Source of the DNA: Achromobacter pulmonis | Lineage (GTDB): Bacteria; Pseudomonadota; Gammaproteobacteria; Burkholderiales; Burkholderiaceae_B | NCBI RefSeq assembly: GCF_002885955.2 | Contig: NZ_POQS01000001.1 | Coordinates: 723,782-768,684 of the forward strand | DNA: 44,903 bases | Direction: 5' to 3' | Part shown: positions 7,509 through 16,041 of the stretch, piece after piece | Numbering within the stretch: position 1 is the stretch's first letter | Layout: the number at the start of each line of letters is the position of its first letter | Program-made: the position numbers and the translations under genes | Notes under the pieces: model-generated | What the model was told of the DNA's origin: nothing | The model's database searches: none | The model's input: only the letters and a program-made list of their open reading frames with translations

Positions 7509-8468
7509 ATGAACCCGGCCGATAGCGGTCGTACGCGCGCAGACGCGCCCGCGGCCAGCGGCCCCATGCTGGGCGTGCTGTTTCTGGTGCTTTCGATGTG
7601 GGTCCTGTCCTGCCTGGACGCCAGCGGCAAGTGGGTCATGAGCGCGGGCGTGCCGCTACTGGTGCTGTCCTGGTTCCGCTACGCGGTGCACCTGGTGCTG
7701 GTGCTGGCGCTGGTGCTGCCGGCGCGCGGGCTGGGCATCGTGCGCAGCAAGAAGCCGCGCGAACAGATCCTGCGCGGCGGCTCCATGTTCCTGGCCACGC
7801 TGATGTTCTTCACCACGCTGAGCTACATCCCGCAGGCCGAGGCCACCGCCATCAACTTCCTCGCCCCGCTGCTGGTGCTGTCGGCCGCGCCCTGGATACT
7901 GCGCGAGCCGGCGCGCCTGTCGCGCTTCGTGGCCGCCGGCGTGGCCTTCGTCGGCGTCGTCATCGTGATCCGTCCGGGCGGCGGCCTGGACCCGGTGGGC
8001 ACCCTGTTCGGCCTGCTCACGGCCTGTTGCTTCGCGGTGCAGTTCATCGCCACGCGCCGCGTGGCCGGCGACGATCCGTTCACCTCGCTGATCTGGAGCG
8101 GCGCGGTCGGCACCGTGGTGCTCACCCTCGCCCTGCCCTTCATCCTGCCGCCTGCCATGCCGGTGCTGCGCGCGCTGGCGCCGCAGGACTGGCTGCTGCT
8201 GATTTCCACCGGCATCACCGGCGGCCTGGGCCATCTGTTCCAGATCGCCGCCTACCGCCGCGCGCCGGCCTCGACGCTGGCGCCCTTCGTGTACCTGCAG
8301 ATCATCAGCGCCACCGCGGTCGGCTGGCTGGTGTGGGGCCATTTTCCCGACGCGCTGACCTGGCTGGGCATCGCCATCATCTGCGCCAGCGGCATCTGCA
8401 TCGGCGTGGTGGAATGGCGCCGCGGACGCGCGCCGGGCGCGCCGCTGGCCGACGCCCGCGCCCGCTGA
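7509..8468 (+). CDS. DMT superfamily (EamA) transporter
   Basis: A 319-residue inner-membrane protein with about ten hydrophobic segments arranged as two EamA repeats (near residues 20-150 and 160-295). Typical signatures are FRYAVHLVLVL in the first repeat and the helix end LTWLGIAIICASGICIGVVE in the second. EamA proteins mostly export metabolites or amino acids. The start at ATG 7509 is set by AAGGAG at 7497-7502, six bases upstream; the open frame begins earlier but lacks such a site. It is divergent from the LysR gene and followed by fabV after 75 bp. Substrate cannot be told. Confidence 0.88.
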   Translation: MNPADSGRTRADAPAASGPMLGVLFLVLSMWVLSCLDASGKWVMSAGVPLLVLSWFRYAVHLVLVLALVLPARGLGIVRSKKPREQILRGGSMFLATLMFFTTLSYIPQAEATAINFLAPLLVLSAAPWILREPARLSRFVAAGVAFVGVVIVIRPGGGLDPVGTLFGLLTACCFAVQFIATRRVAGDDPFTSLIWSGAVGTVVLTLALPFILPPAMPVLRALAPQDWLLLISTGITGGLGHLFQIAAYRRAPASTLAPFVYLQIISATAVGWLVWGHFPDALTWLGIAIICASGICIGVVEWRRGRAPGAPLADARAR

Positions 8469-8489
8469 GTCCTTGCCGGGCGGCTCCCG

Positions 8490-8495
8490 TACAAT
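8490..8495 (+). promoter_or_regulatory. Candidate -10 element TACAAT for fabV
   Basis: TACAAT lies about 50 bases before the fabV ATG and is framed by CCCG and GCGGG, so it sits in the loop of a small palindrome. No convincing -35 hexamer is seen. Confidence 0.4.
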
Positions 8496-8543
8496 GCGGG
8501 TCGCCCTAGCGCTTTTCCCGATATTTCCCGAACCGAGGCCCTC

Positions 8544-9734
8544 ATGATCATCAAGCCCCGTGTGCGCGGCTTCATCTGCGTGACCACCCACCCTGCCGGC
8601 TGCGCCGCCAACGTCAGGAACCAGATCGACTACGTCCGCGCCCAGGGGCCGATAGCCGGCGGACCCAAGCGCGTCCTGGTGCTGGGCGCGTCCACCGGCT
8701 ACGGCCTGGCGGCGCGCATCAGCGCGGCCTTCGGCTGCGGCGCGCAGACGCTGGGCGTGTTCTACGAGCGCGCCCCCGAGGGCGGCAAGCCGGGCACCGC
8801 GGGCTGGTACAACAGCGCCGCCTTCCACGAAGCGGCGCAGGCCGCCGGCCTCTACGCCAGGAGCATCAACGGCGACGCGTTCTCCGACGAGATCAAGCAG
8901 AAGACCATCGAGGCCATCCGCCGCGACCTGGGCCAGATCGACCAGGTGGTCTACAGCCTGGCCGCGCCGCGCCGCACCCATCCCCGGACCGGCGAGGTCT
9001 ACAACTCCACGCTCAAGCCCGTCGGCGCGCCCGTCACCCTGCGCGGCCTGGACACCGACCGTGAAGTGGTCAGGGAATCCGTGCTGGAACCCGCCACCCA
9101 GGCCGAGATCGACGCCACCGTGGCGGTCATGGGTGGCGAGGACTGGCAGATGTGGATCGACGCGCTGCTGGAGGCCGGCGTGCTGGCCGAAGGCGCCACC
9201 ACCACGGCCTTCACCTACCTGGGCGAGAAGATCACCCACGACATCTACTGGAACGGATCGATCGGCGCGGCCAAGAAAGACCTGGACCGCAAGGTGCTCG
9301 ACATCCGCGCCAGGCTCGCCGCGCGCGGCGGCGACGCCCGGGTGTCGGTGCTCAAGGCCGTGGTCACGCAGGCCAGCTCCGCGATCCCGATGATGCCGCT
9401 GTACCTGTCGCTGCTCTTCAAGGTCATGAAAGAGCAAGGCACGCACGAAGGCTGTATCGAACAGGTCTACGGGCTGTACCGCGACAGCATTTGCGGCCCT
9501 GCGCCGATCCTGGACGAGGAAGGCCGGCTGCGCGCCGACCGCAAGGAACTCGATCCCGAGGTGCAGGCCCGGGTACAGGCGCTGTGGCCGCAGGTCACCA
9601 GCGAGAACGTCTACCAGCTCACGGACTTCGCCGGCTACAAGCAGGAATTCCTGCGCCTGTTCGGCTTCGAGGTCGAGGGCGTGGACTACGAGGCCGACGT
9701 CGATCCGGCCGTCGAGATCCGCGGCCTGATCTGA
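8544..9734 (+). CDS. fabV: Trans-2-enoyl-ACP/CoA reductase FabV (NADH)
   Basis: A 396-residue enoyl-ACP reductase of the FabV type, which performs the last reduction of fatty-acid elongation. The NADH-binding loop GASTGYGLA is at residues 48-56. The catalytic Tyr and Lys stand at Tyr235 and Lys244 in the Y-X8-K pattern that distinguishes FabV from FabI (Y-X6-K), at exactly the family positions. The C-terminal domain keeps [21 protein letters not shown]. FabV enzymes are intrinsically insensitive to triclosan. It is monocistronic here and its stop lies one base from the convergent serB stop. The start is the first ATG of the frame and matches the family N-terminus [10 protein letters not shown]. 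Confidence 0.96.
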   Translation: MIIKPRVRGFICVTTHPAGCAANVRNQIDYVRAQGPIAGGPKRVLVLGASTGYGLAARISAAFGCGAQTLGVFYERAPEGGKPGTAGWYNSAAFHEAAQAAGLYARSINGDAFSDEIKQKTIEAIRRDLGQIDQVVYSLAAPRRTHPRTGEVYNSTLKPVGAPVTLRGLDTDREVVRESVLEPATQAEIDATVAVMGGEDWQMWIDALLEAGVLAEGATTTAFTYLGEKITHDIYWNGSIGAAKKDLDRKVLDIRARLAARGGDARVSVLKAVVTQASSAIPMMPLYLSLLFKVMKEQGTHEGCIEQVYGLYRDSICGPAPILDEEGRLRADRKELDPEVQARVQALWPQVTSENVYQLTDFAGYKQEFLRLFGFEVEGVDYEADVDPAVEIRGLI

Positions 9735-9735
9735 T

Positions 9736-10446
9736 TCAGGCGAACAGCTCCAGCAGGCGGTCCAGGCCGCCTTCGTCTATCGCCACCTTGGCTTCCTGGC
9801 GCACCACCGGCTTGGCCCGATAGCCCACCGACAGGCCGGCCGCGCGCATCATCGGCAGGTCGTTGGCGCCGTCGCCCACCGCGATGGCGCGCTGCGGCCC
9901 CACGCCCCGCGCCGCGCACACCTCCAGCAGCTTGCGGCGCTTTTCCTCGCCGTCGCAGATGTCGCCCCAGGGCTGCGGCAGCAGCCGGCCGGTCAGAAGG
10001 CCGTCGCGCACTTCCAGCACGTTGGCGCGCACGTCGTCCAGGCCCAGGCGCGCGCGCAGCCGGTCGGTAAAGCAGGTAAAGCCGCCGGTCACCAGCAGGC
10101 AGGTCAGGCCGGCCGCCTTGCAGGCCGCGATCAGCGTCTCGGCGCCGGGGTTGATGCGCACCCGCTCCTCGTAGACCCGGTCCAGCATCGCGGCCGGCAT
10201 GCCGGCCAGCAGCGCCACGCGCTCGCGCAGGCTTTGCTTGTAGTCCACGCTTTCGCCGCGCATGGCGGCCTCGGTCAGCGCCGCGACTTCGGCCTTCTTG
10301 CCCATCAGGTCGGCCATCTCGTCCAGCGTCTCGATGGAGATCAGCGTGGAGTCCATGTCGAACGCGATCACTTTGTAGTCCGACAGCGCCAGCGGCGGCG
10401 CGATGCCGCGCCATTGCAGGCCAGGGTTGGACGTGGGCAGTAGCAT
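9736..10446 (-). CDS. serB: Phosphoserine phosphatase SerB
   Basis: A 236-residue HAD-family phosphatase making serine from phosphoserine, the last step of serine synthesis. HAD motif I is DMDST with Asp30 (nucleophile) and Asp32; motif II is the Thr in LLVTGGFT; motif III/IV is VGDGANDLPMM near 197. The cap-domain stretch EVAALTEAAMRGE matches SerB. It lacks the N-terminal ACT domain of longer SerB proteins, as is common in beta-proteobacteria. It ends one base from fabV (convergent), and the LysR gene upstream ends 9 bases before its start, so the two may share a transcript. Confidence 0.94.
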   Translation of the reverse strand: MLLPTSNPGLQWRGIAPPLALSDYKVIAFDMDSTLISIETLDEMADLMGKKAEVAALTEAAMRGESVDYKQSLRERVALLAGMPAAMLDRVYEERVRINPGAETLIAACKAAGLTCLLVTGGFTCFTDRLRARLGLDDVRANVLEVRDGLLTGRLLPQPWGDICDGEEKRRKLLEVCAARGVGPQRAIAVGDGANDLPMMRAAGLSVGYRAKPVVRQEAKVAIDEGGLDRLLELFA

Positions 10447-10455
10447 GGGGAATTC

Positions 10456-11364
10456 CTAGGCGGGTTGCGAGGCCTCGCGCCCCTGGGCGCGCAGCCATTC
10501 GATGAATAATTGCGCCGCGGCCGCCGCCGGGCTGTCCGGGCGGTACAGCGCGTGGATGCCGGCGTTGGGCAGTTGCGGCAGCGTGAAGAGCGGGCGCAGC
10601 CGGTCGGCGCGGATGTCGTCGTCCAGCAGGCACCAGGGCGCCAGCGCGATGCCCAGCTCGTTCATGGCGGCCTGCATGCACAGGAACTGATGGTCGAACA
10701 CCGGGCCGGGCAATTGCGCCGGCACGTCCACCTTGGCCAGCGCGAACCAGCGCGGCCAGTGGTCCATGCCGCCGGCGACCTTGAGCAGCGGATGGCCGAG
10801 GCAGTCCGCCGGCGCGGCCAGGCGGTTGCGCTCGATGAAGCGCGGCGAGGCCACCGGCACGTGGAAATCGTCCAGACAGTGCACACAGGTGAATTCCGGA
10901 TGCGCCAGGTAGCCCAGGCGGACCAGCACGTCGCTGCCGGCGTCGCCGCCGCGGTCCAGGAACGGACGGCCCTGCGTGGTCAGCTGCACGTCGATGCCCG
11001 GATGCAGCGCCTGGAACGCCGACAGGCGCGGGATCAGCCACTTCATGGTCAGGGACGGCGTGGCGCTTACGCGCAGCGCGCCGCCGTAGCCGGGCGACTT
11101 CAGCTTGGCGGTGGCCGCGGCGATGCGCTCCAGGCTGGCCTGCACTTCGGGAAAATACGCCTGGGCGCAAGGCAGCAGCGCCACGCCGCGCGCCTCGCGC
11201 GCGAACAGGGGCTGGCCCACATACTCTTCGAGGATGCGGATCTGCTGGCTGACCGCGCTGTGCGTGATGCTGAGTTCTTCGGCCGCCGCGGTGAAACTGC
11301 GCAGCCGCGCCGCGACTTCGAACACCCGCAAGGCCTTCAGCGGCGGCAGGCTGGGCGCCGCCAT
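10456..11364 (-). CDS. LysR-family regulator, GcvA-like subgroup
   Basis: A 302-residue LysR protein with the N-terminal signature of the GcvA/AmpR subgroup: PPLKALRVFEVAARLRSFTAAA, then ITHSAVSQQIRILEEYVG. The effector domain begins near residue 92 (GGALRVSATPSLTMKWLIPRL). It is divergent from an ABC importer operon across a 250-bp region that contains a clean T-N11-A palindrome, which strongly suggests that it controls the importer. serB lies just downstream on the same strand. The effector is probably the transported compound or a derivative (inference). Confidence 0.92.
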   Translation of the reverse strand: MAAPSLPPLKALRVFEVAARLRSFTAAAEELSITHSAVSQQIRILEEYVGQPLFAREARGVALLPCAQAYFPEVQASLERIAAATAKLKSPGYGGALRVSATPSLTMKWLIPRLSAFQALHPGIDVQLTTQGRPFLDRGGDAGSDVLVRLGYLAHPEFTCVHCLDDFHVPVASPRFIERNRLAAPADCLGHPLLKVAGGMDHWPRWFALAKVDVPAQLPGPVFDHQFLCMQAAMNELGIALAPWCLLDDDIRADRLRPLFTLPQLPNAGIHALYRPDSPAAAAAQLFIEWLRAQGREASQPA

Positions 11365-11614
11365 CTCAATGGCGGCGCGCCCGGGCGCCCGCCCGGCGCC
11401 GCGCTATGCTGCGTTGTCCCACGTCTACCCTTGTCGTGTATTTATTCTCGGTGCCCGGCGTCGAACGCGCGCACACCCCTCCGTCCAGCCGCATTCTAGG
11501 GGATTGCACGCGCGCCGACCTCTTAGAAAATCTAACGCCACGCCTTAAAAAACACTGCTGGTCGCGCCGCGCGCCCATTCCTATGATGCCGGGAACCTCA
11601 TCGGGGAACCCAAC
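11365..11614. promoter_or_regulatory. Divergent promoter region, LysR gene / ABC importer
   Basis: No gene is seen. The region contains GTGTATTTATTC near 11435 (AT-rich, a possible LysR-gene promoter on the minus strand) and the palindrome at 11523-11535. CCTTAAAAAACACTG follows at about 11542. The ATPase gene starts at 11615 after GGGGAACCCAAC. No Fur-like GATAATGAT-type box is visible, which argues mildly against simple iron control. Confidence 0.45.
11523..11535. promoter_or_regulatory. LysR box TTAGA-AAA-TCTAA (T-N11-A)
   Basis: A perfect 5-bp-arm palindrome with the LysR T-N11-A spacing, in the gap between a GcvA-type LysR gene and the operon it faces. It is about 80 bp upstream of the ABC operon start, a usual place for a LysR recognition site. 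Confidence 0.65.
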
Positions 11615-12691
11615 ATGGCATCAATCACGGTAGACGGCATCGTCAAGACCTTCGGCGGGCAGCAGGTGCTGCGCAACCTTTCGCTGCACATCCCGGACGG
11701 CGCGTTCTATACGCTGCTCGGCCCCAGCGGCTGCGGCAAGACCACCCTGCTGCGCTGCATCGCCGGCTTCTACGCGCCCGACGGCGGACGCCTGCTGTTC
11801 GACAGGGACGACGTGACCCACGTGTCCGCGCACCGCCGCGACATCGGCATGGTGTTCCAGGACTACGCGCTGTTTCCCGACAAGACCGCGTTCGACAACG
11901 TGGCCTACGGCCTGCGCGCGCGCGGCGTGGCGCGCGCCGAGATCGCGCGCCGCGTCAACGAGGCGCTGGACAAGGTCGGCCTGCAGGCGCTGGCCGAACG
12001 CTTTCCCGCCCAGATGAGCGGCGGACAGCGCCAGCGCGTGGCCCTGGCGCGCGCGCTGGTGATCCGCCCGCGCGTGCTGCTGATGGACGAGCCGCTGTCG
12101 AACCTGGACGCCAAGATGCGGCTGCAGATGCGCGACGTGATCCTGGACCTGGTGCGCGAGGCCGGCATCACGACCGTGTTCGTGACGCACGACCAGGAAG
12201 AAGCGCTGGCCATGTCGGACCGCATCGCCATCATGGACCGCGGCGACATCGCGCAGCTGGGCACGCCGGAGGAACTCTATGGCACGCCGGTCAACGCCTA
12301 TGTGGCGGACTTCATCGGCTCGGCCAACGTGATTCCCGTGCCCGCCAGAAACGGCCAGGCCGGCGCGCCGGCCGGACACGTGCGCTACGAACTCTGCGGC
12401 CTGGGCTTCGACGGCATGCAGGGCAGCGAGCGCCTGGACGACCAGGGCATCCTGATCGCGCGGCCCGAGGAGCTGGCGCTGATGGCGCCCACGCCCTACG
12501 TGCCCAACACCCTGCCCGGCAAGGTGCTGCGACGCCAGTACCTGGGCTTCAAGACGGCCTACCGGATCGAACTGGCCAACGGCTCGGAGATCCGCGTCGA
12601 ACTGCACGCCGGCAACATGGTGGCGCAGTTCCAGCCGGGCGAGGCCGTGCAGGTGCTGATCCCCGCCGACAGCCGCGTCGTCAACGCCTGA
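11615..12691 (+). CDS. ABC importer ATPase (FbpC/PotA/PhnT type)
   Basis: A 358-residue ABC ATPase. Walker A is GPSGCGKTT at residues 36-44, the Q-loop VFQDYALFP follows, then the signature MSGGQRQRVALARAL and Walker B VLLMDEPLSNLD, and the switch His in FVTHDQEEAL. After about residue 235 comes a TOBE-type domain, as in ATPases of ferric, polyamine and phosphonate importers. It heads an operon with a fused permease (13 bp downstream) and a binding protein, and faces a LysR gene. It energises import at the inner membrane. The substrate is not fixed by the sequence. Confidence 0.92.
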   Translation: MASITVDGIVKTFGGQQVLRNLSLHIPDGAFYTLLGPSGCGKTTLLRCIAGFYAPDGGRLLFDRDDVTHVSAHRRDIGMVFQDYALFPDKTAFDNVAYGLRARGVARAEIARRVNEALDKVGLQALAERFPAQMSGGQRQRVALARALVIRPRVLLMDEPLSNLDAKMRLQMRDVILDLVREAGITTVFVTHDQEEALAMSDRIAIMDRGDIAQLGTPEELYGTPVNAYVADFIGSANVIPVPARNGQAGAPAGHVRYELCGLGFDGMQGSERLDDQGILIARPEELALMAPTPYVPNTLPGKVLRRQYLGFKTAYRIELANGSEIRVELHAGNMVAQFQPGEAVQVLIPADSRVVNA

Positions 12692-12704
12692 GGAACGCCG
12701 CGCC

Positions 12705-14351
12705 ATGAAAAGACTATGGTGGCCCTGGGGCGTCCTCACCGCGATCAGCCTGGCCGTGCTGCTGTTCTTCGTGCTGTATCCGCTGGGCGTGCTGTTCGGC
12801 AACAGCGTCACCGGCCAGGACGGCGGCTTCACGCTGGAGGGGTTTCGCGCCCTGCTGGCCGACTCGCAGTACGTGGAGGCCTTCGGCAACACGCTGATCC
12901 TGGGCCTGGCCGTCACGACCTGCACCGTGCTGGTGGGCGTGCCGTTCGCGTACATGGTGGCGCGCTACGACTTCCCGCTCAAGAACCTGGTGGCGATCCT
13001 GCCGGTGCTGACCATCGTCATCCCGGAGATCATCGTGGGCCAGTCGTGGCTGCTGATCCTGGGCAACAACGGCCTGCTGACCAATCTGCTGGGCGACGCC
13101 GGCATTTCGCTGCCGTCGTTCTACGGCTGGACCGGCATGCTGTTCTCGATGACGCTGGTCTACTACACCTACATCTACCTGGGCGTGCTGGCGGCCTTGC
13201 GCGGCTTCGACGGCCAGCTGGAGGAAGCCGGCCTGAGCCTGGGCACGCCGCCGCTGCTGACCAAGCTGCGCGTGCTGGTGCCGGTGCTGCTGCCGGCGGT
13301 GCTGGTCAACGCGCTGGTGGTGTTCACGCTGGTGGTGGGCAACTTCGCGCTGGCCACGCTGCTGGGCAGCCGCGTGCCGCTCTTGTCGGTGATGACCTAC
13401 AACACCTTCGTCAGCGAAATGGGCGGCAGCCCCACGCTGCAAAGCGCCATGTCGGTGGTGTCCATCGCCATCGTCGCCATCGTGCTGTTCTTCCAGAAGC
13501 GCGTGGTCGAACGCAAGGTCTACACCATGACGCAGGGCCGCGCCCCGGCCCCGGTGCGCGTGCGTTCGTGGACGGCGCTGCTCTACACCGGCGGCGTGGG
13601 CCTGGTGATCTGCATTTCGCTGCTGCCGCTGATCGTGGTGTTCATCGCCGCCTTCACCAAGACCAGCGGGCCGGTCATGCAATGGGGCCAGTGGTCGCTG
13701 GCCAGCATGCAGCGCGCGCTGCACGGCGCGCCCGAGCCCATTCTCAATTCGCTCAAGTTCGCCTCGCTGGCCACGGTGCTGGGCGTGTCCTTCGCGGTGC
13801 TGACCAGCTATCTGACGATCAAGAAGCGCAGCGCCTCCACGCAGGTGCTGGACTACATCGTGGTGCTGCCTTTGACCATCTCCGGCACGGTGCTGGGCAT
13901 CGCGCTGGTGCAGACCTTCAACACCGGCTGGCTGGTGCTGGCGGGCACCTCCGGCATCATGGTGCTGTGCTACACGGTGCGGCGCCTGCCGTTCGCGGTG
14001 CGCAACGCCTCGTCGGTGCTGTTCAACATTCCCGAGTCGATCGAGGAAGCCTCGATCAGCCTGGGCGTCTCCCCGCTCATGACCTTCTTCAAGGTGGTCC
14101 TGCCCGCCATGAAGGCCTCGATCATCTCGGCCGCCATCCTCATGTGGCTGACGACGATCTCCGAGCTGTCGGCCTCCATCGTCGCCTACAGCGGCGGCCT
14201 GGAAACCATGCCCATCGCCATCTTCCGCCAGGTCGACGGCGGCAGGCTGGGCATGGCCTCGGCCTACGGCGCGGCGCTGGTCACGGTGATCGTGCTGCCC
14301 ATCATCGTGTCGGTCAAGGCGTTCCGCATCAAGCTGTTCTCCGGCAAATAA
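12705..14351 (+). CDS. ABC importer permease, fused double module (FbpB-like)
   Basis: A 548-residue inner-membrane permease made of two similar halves (about 1-265 and 285-548), each with five to six membrane segments and an EAA loop: EEAGLSLGTPPLLTKLRVLV in the first half and EEASISLGVSPLMTFFKVVL in the second. This fusion is typical for ferric-type and 2-aminoethylphosphonate-type importers, so one polypeptide replaces the usual permease dimer. It is 13 bases after the ATPase gene and 22 bases before the binding-protein gene. Confidence 0.92.
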   Translation: MKRLWWPWGVLTAISLAVLLFFVLYPLGVLFGNSVTGQDGGFTLEGFRALLADSQYVEAFGNTLILGLAVTTCTVLVGVPFAYMVARYDFPLKNLVAILPVLTIVIPEIIVGQSWLLILGNNGLLTNLLGDAGISLPSFYGWTGMLFSMTLVYYTYIYLGVLAALRGFDGQLEEAGLSLGTPPLLTKLRVLVPVLLPAVLVNALVVFTLVVGNFALATLLGSRVPLLSVMTYNTFVSEMGGSPTLQSAMSVVSIAIVAIVLFFQKRVVERKVYTMTQGRAPAPVRVRSWTALLYTGGVGLVICISLLPLIVVFIAAFTKTSGPVMQWGQWSLASMQRALHGAPEPILNSLKFASLATVLGVSFAVLTSYLTIKKRSASTQVLDYIVVLPLTISGTVLGIALVQTFNTGWLVLAGTSGIMVLCYTVRRLPFAVRNASSVLFNIPESIEEASISLGVSPLMTFFKVVLPAMKASIISAAILMWLTTISELSASIVAYSGGLETMPIAIFRQVDGGRLGMASAYGAALVTVIVLPIIVSVKAFRIKLFSGK

Positions 14352-14373
14352 CCCACTCGCACAGAGGCTACCC

Positions 14374-15357
14374 ATGCAACTCAAGCACCTACTTCAGCAC
14401 AGCGTCCTGGCGGCGGCACTGGCAACCGGCGCGGCCCAGGCCCAGAACGTCGTGCTCTACTCGTCCAACAACACCGAGACCATCGAAACCGCGCTGGAAG
14501 CGGTCAGGCAGCACGCGCCCAAGCTGAACGTGCAGCCGGTCACCGGCGGCACCGGCACCATGATGAAGCGCATCGAGGCCGAGGCGCAGAACCCGCGCGG
14601 CGACCTGTTCTGGAGCGGCGGCTTCGGCACGCTGGGCGCCTACCGCCAGCACCTGCAGCCCTACCGCCCGGCCGACCTGGACAAGATCCCGGCGGAATTC
14701 CGCGGCCCGGACGACCTGTGGGTCGGCACCAACGTCCACGTCATGGTGATGATGGTCAACGAGCGCCAGCTCAAGGGCCTGCCCGCGCCGGCGACCTGGA
14801 CGGACCTGATGCAGCCGCAGTGGAAGAACAAGTTCGCCATCACCGATCCGTCCAAGAGCGGCACGGCCTACATGCTGGTGTACGGCCTGTACAAGCAGTT
14901 CGGCCAGGAAGGCCTGGACAAGATCGCGGCCAACGCCGTGATCACGGCTTCGTCGGGCACCACCTATAAGGGCGTGGCGGCCGGCGAATACGCCGCGGGC
15001 CTGACGCTGGAATACGCCGCGCAGGAATACGTGGCCGGCGGCCAGAAAGAGATCAAGCTGGTGTATCCGTCCGAAGGCAGCTACCTGGCGCCGGAAGGCA
15101 TGTTCATCATCAAGGGCGCGAAAAACGCGGACGCCGCCCGCGCCCTGTATGACGGCCTGCTGAGCAAGGAATCGCAGCAGGCCCAGCTGGTGAACAACTT
15201 CCGCCGCCCGACGCGCACGGACATCCCAGTGGCCAGCCTGACCACCCTGCCCGACCTCAAGAGCATCAAGATCTTCCCGATCGACCAGGATGCGGCGGCC
15301 AAGGAATATGAAGCCGTGGTGGCCGCCTGGAACCAGGCCGTCTCGAAGGCGAAATAA
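14374..15357 (+). CDS. ABC importer periplasmic binding protein (family 1, AfuA/FbpA-like)
   Basis: A 327-residue extracellular solute-binding protein with signal peptide MQLKHLLQHSVLAAALATGAAQAQ. The mature start VVLYSSNNTETIETALEAV resembles ferric/hexose-phosphate receptors of the AfuA group more than the aminoethylphosphonate receptors I can recall. Other landmarks are TGGTGTMMKRIEAEAQNPRGD and the hinge ITDPSKSGTAYMLV. It is the third gene of the operon and ends 6 bases from the convergent ybbA gene. The ligand could be Fe(III), a phosphorylated sugar or a phosphonate; the sequence alone does not decide. Confidence 0.88.
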   Translation: MQLKHLLQHSVLAAALATGAAQAQNVVLYSSNNTETIETALEAVRQHAPKLNVQPVTGGTGTMMKRIEAEAQNPRGDLFWSGGFGTLGAYRQHLQPYRPADLDKIPAEFRGPDDLWVGTNVHVMVMMVNERQLKGLPAPATWTDLMQPQWKNKFAITDPSKSGTAYMLVYGLYKQFGQEGLDKIAANAVITASSGTTYKGVAAGEYAAGLTLEYAAQEYVAGGQKEIKLVYPSEGSYLAPEGMFIIKGAKNADAARALYDGLLSKESQQAQLVNNFRRPTRTDIPVASLTTLPDLKSIKIFPIDQDAAAKEYEAVVAAWNQAVSKAK

Positions 15358-15363
15358 GCGCCC

Positions 15364-16041
15364 TCAGTTGCCGTCGACCATCCGGCCGGCGGCAAGGACC
15401 AGCTGGCGCCCGCAACGGGCCGCCAGCTGCGGATCGTGGGTCACCAGCACCAGCGTGGTGCCGTGCTCGCGGTGCAGGTCGAACATCAGGTCGATGACCG
15501 TCACGCCGGTGGCGGCGTCCAGGCTGCCGGTGGGCTCGTCGGCGAACAGCAGGTCGGGCCGCACCACGAAGGCGCGCGCCAGCGAGACGCGCTGCTGCTC
15601 GCCGCCGGACAGCGTGCGCGGGTAGTGATGCAGGCGCGCGCCCAGGCCGACGCGCTCCAGCATGGCCTGCGCCGCCTCGCGCGCGGCCTGCCCGGCCAGT
15701 TCCAGCGGCAGCATCACGTTCTCCAGCGCGGTCAGGTTGGGCAGCAGCTGGAACGACTGGAACACGAAGCCCACGTGGTTGGCGCGCAGGCGCGCGCGGC
15801 CGTCCTCGTCCAGGGAAAACAGGTCCTGCCCGGCCAGGCGCACGCTGCCGGCGCTGGGAACATCCAGCCCCGCCAGCAGTCCCAGCAAGGTGGACTTGCC
15901 CGAACCGGAGCTGCCGGTGATGGCCACCGCGCTGCCGGCCTCGACCGTAAAATCTATGCCTTCCAGGATAGACAGCGTGCCGCCGGCGTCGGCCACCCGC
16001 TTGCCCAGCCCTTTCACCTCGATCGAATTCTTGTTATCCAT
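15364..16041 (-). CDS. ybbA: ABC ATPase of the YbbA/LolD group
   Basis: A 225-residue ATPase of the MacB/LolD-like family that works with FtsX-like membrane proteins. Walker A is GSSGSGKST at 43-51, the Q-loop FVFQSFQLLPNLTALENV follows, then the signature LSGGEQQRVSLARAF and Walker B LLFADEPTGSLD. In E. coli ybbA lies head to head with tesA, upstream of the permease gene ybbP, and the same head-to-head order is kept here. No ybbP-like permease follows on this strand, since the next gene converges from the ABC importer; the partner must lie elsewhere. Its ATG overlaps the tesA ATG by two bases. Confidence 0.9.
   Translation of the reverse strand: MDNKNSIEVKGLGKRVADAGGTLSILEGIDFTVEAGSAVAITGSSGSGKSTLLGLLAGLDVPSAGSVRLAGQDLFSLDEDGRARLRANHVGFVFQSFQLLPNLTALENVMLPLELAGQAAREAAQAMLERVGLGARLHHYPRTLSGGEQQRVSLARAFVVRPDLLFADEPTGSLDAATGVTVIDLMFDLHREHGTTLVLVTHDPQLAARCGRQLVLAAGRMVDGN

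Noticed and set aside
7656..9446. Long minus-strand open frame over the DMT and fabV genes
   Set aside because: No domain pattern; fabV with its catalytic residues is on the other strand.
11615..15357. Naming the importer as an iron (fbp) or aminoethylphosphonate (phn) system
   Set aside because: The receptor's sequence fits neither group decisively, no Fur box is seen and no phosphonate enzymes adjoin it, so gene symbols were left empty.
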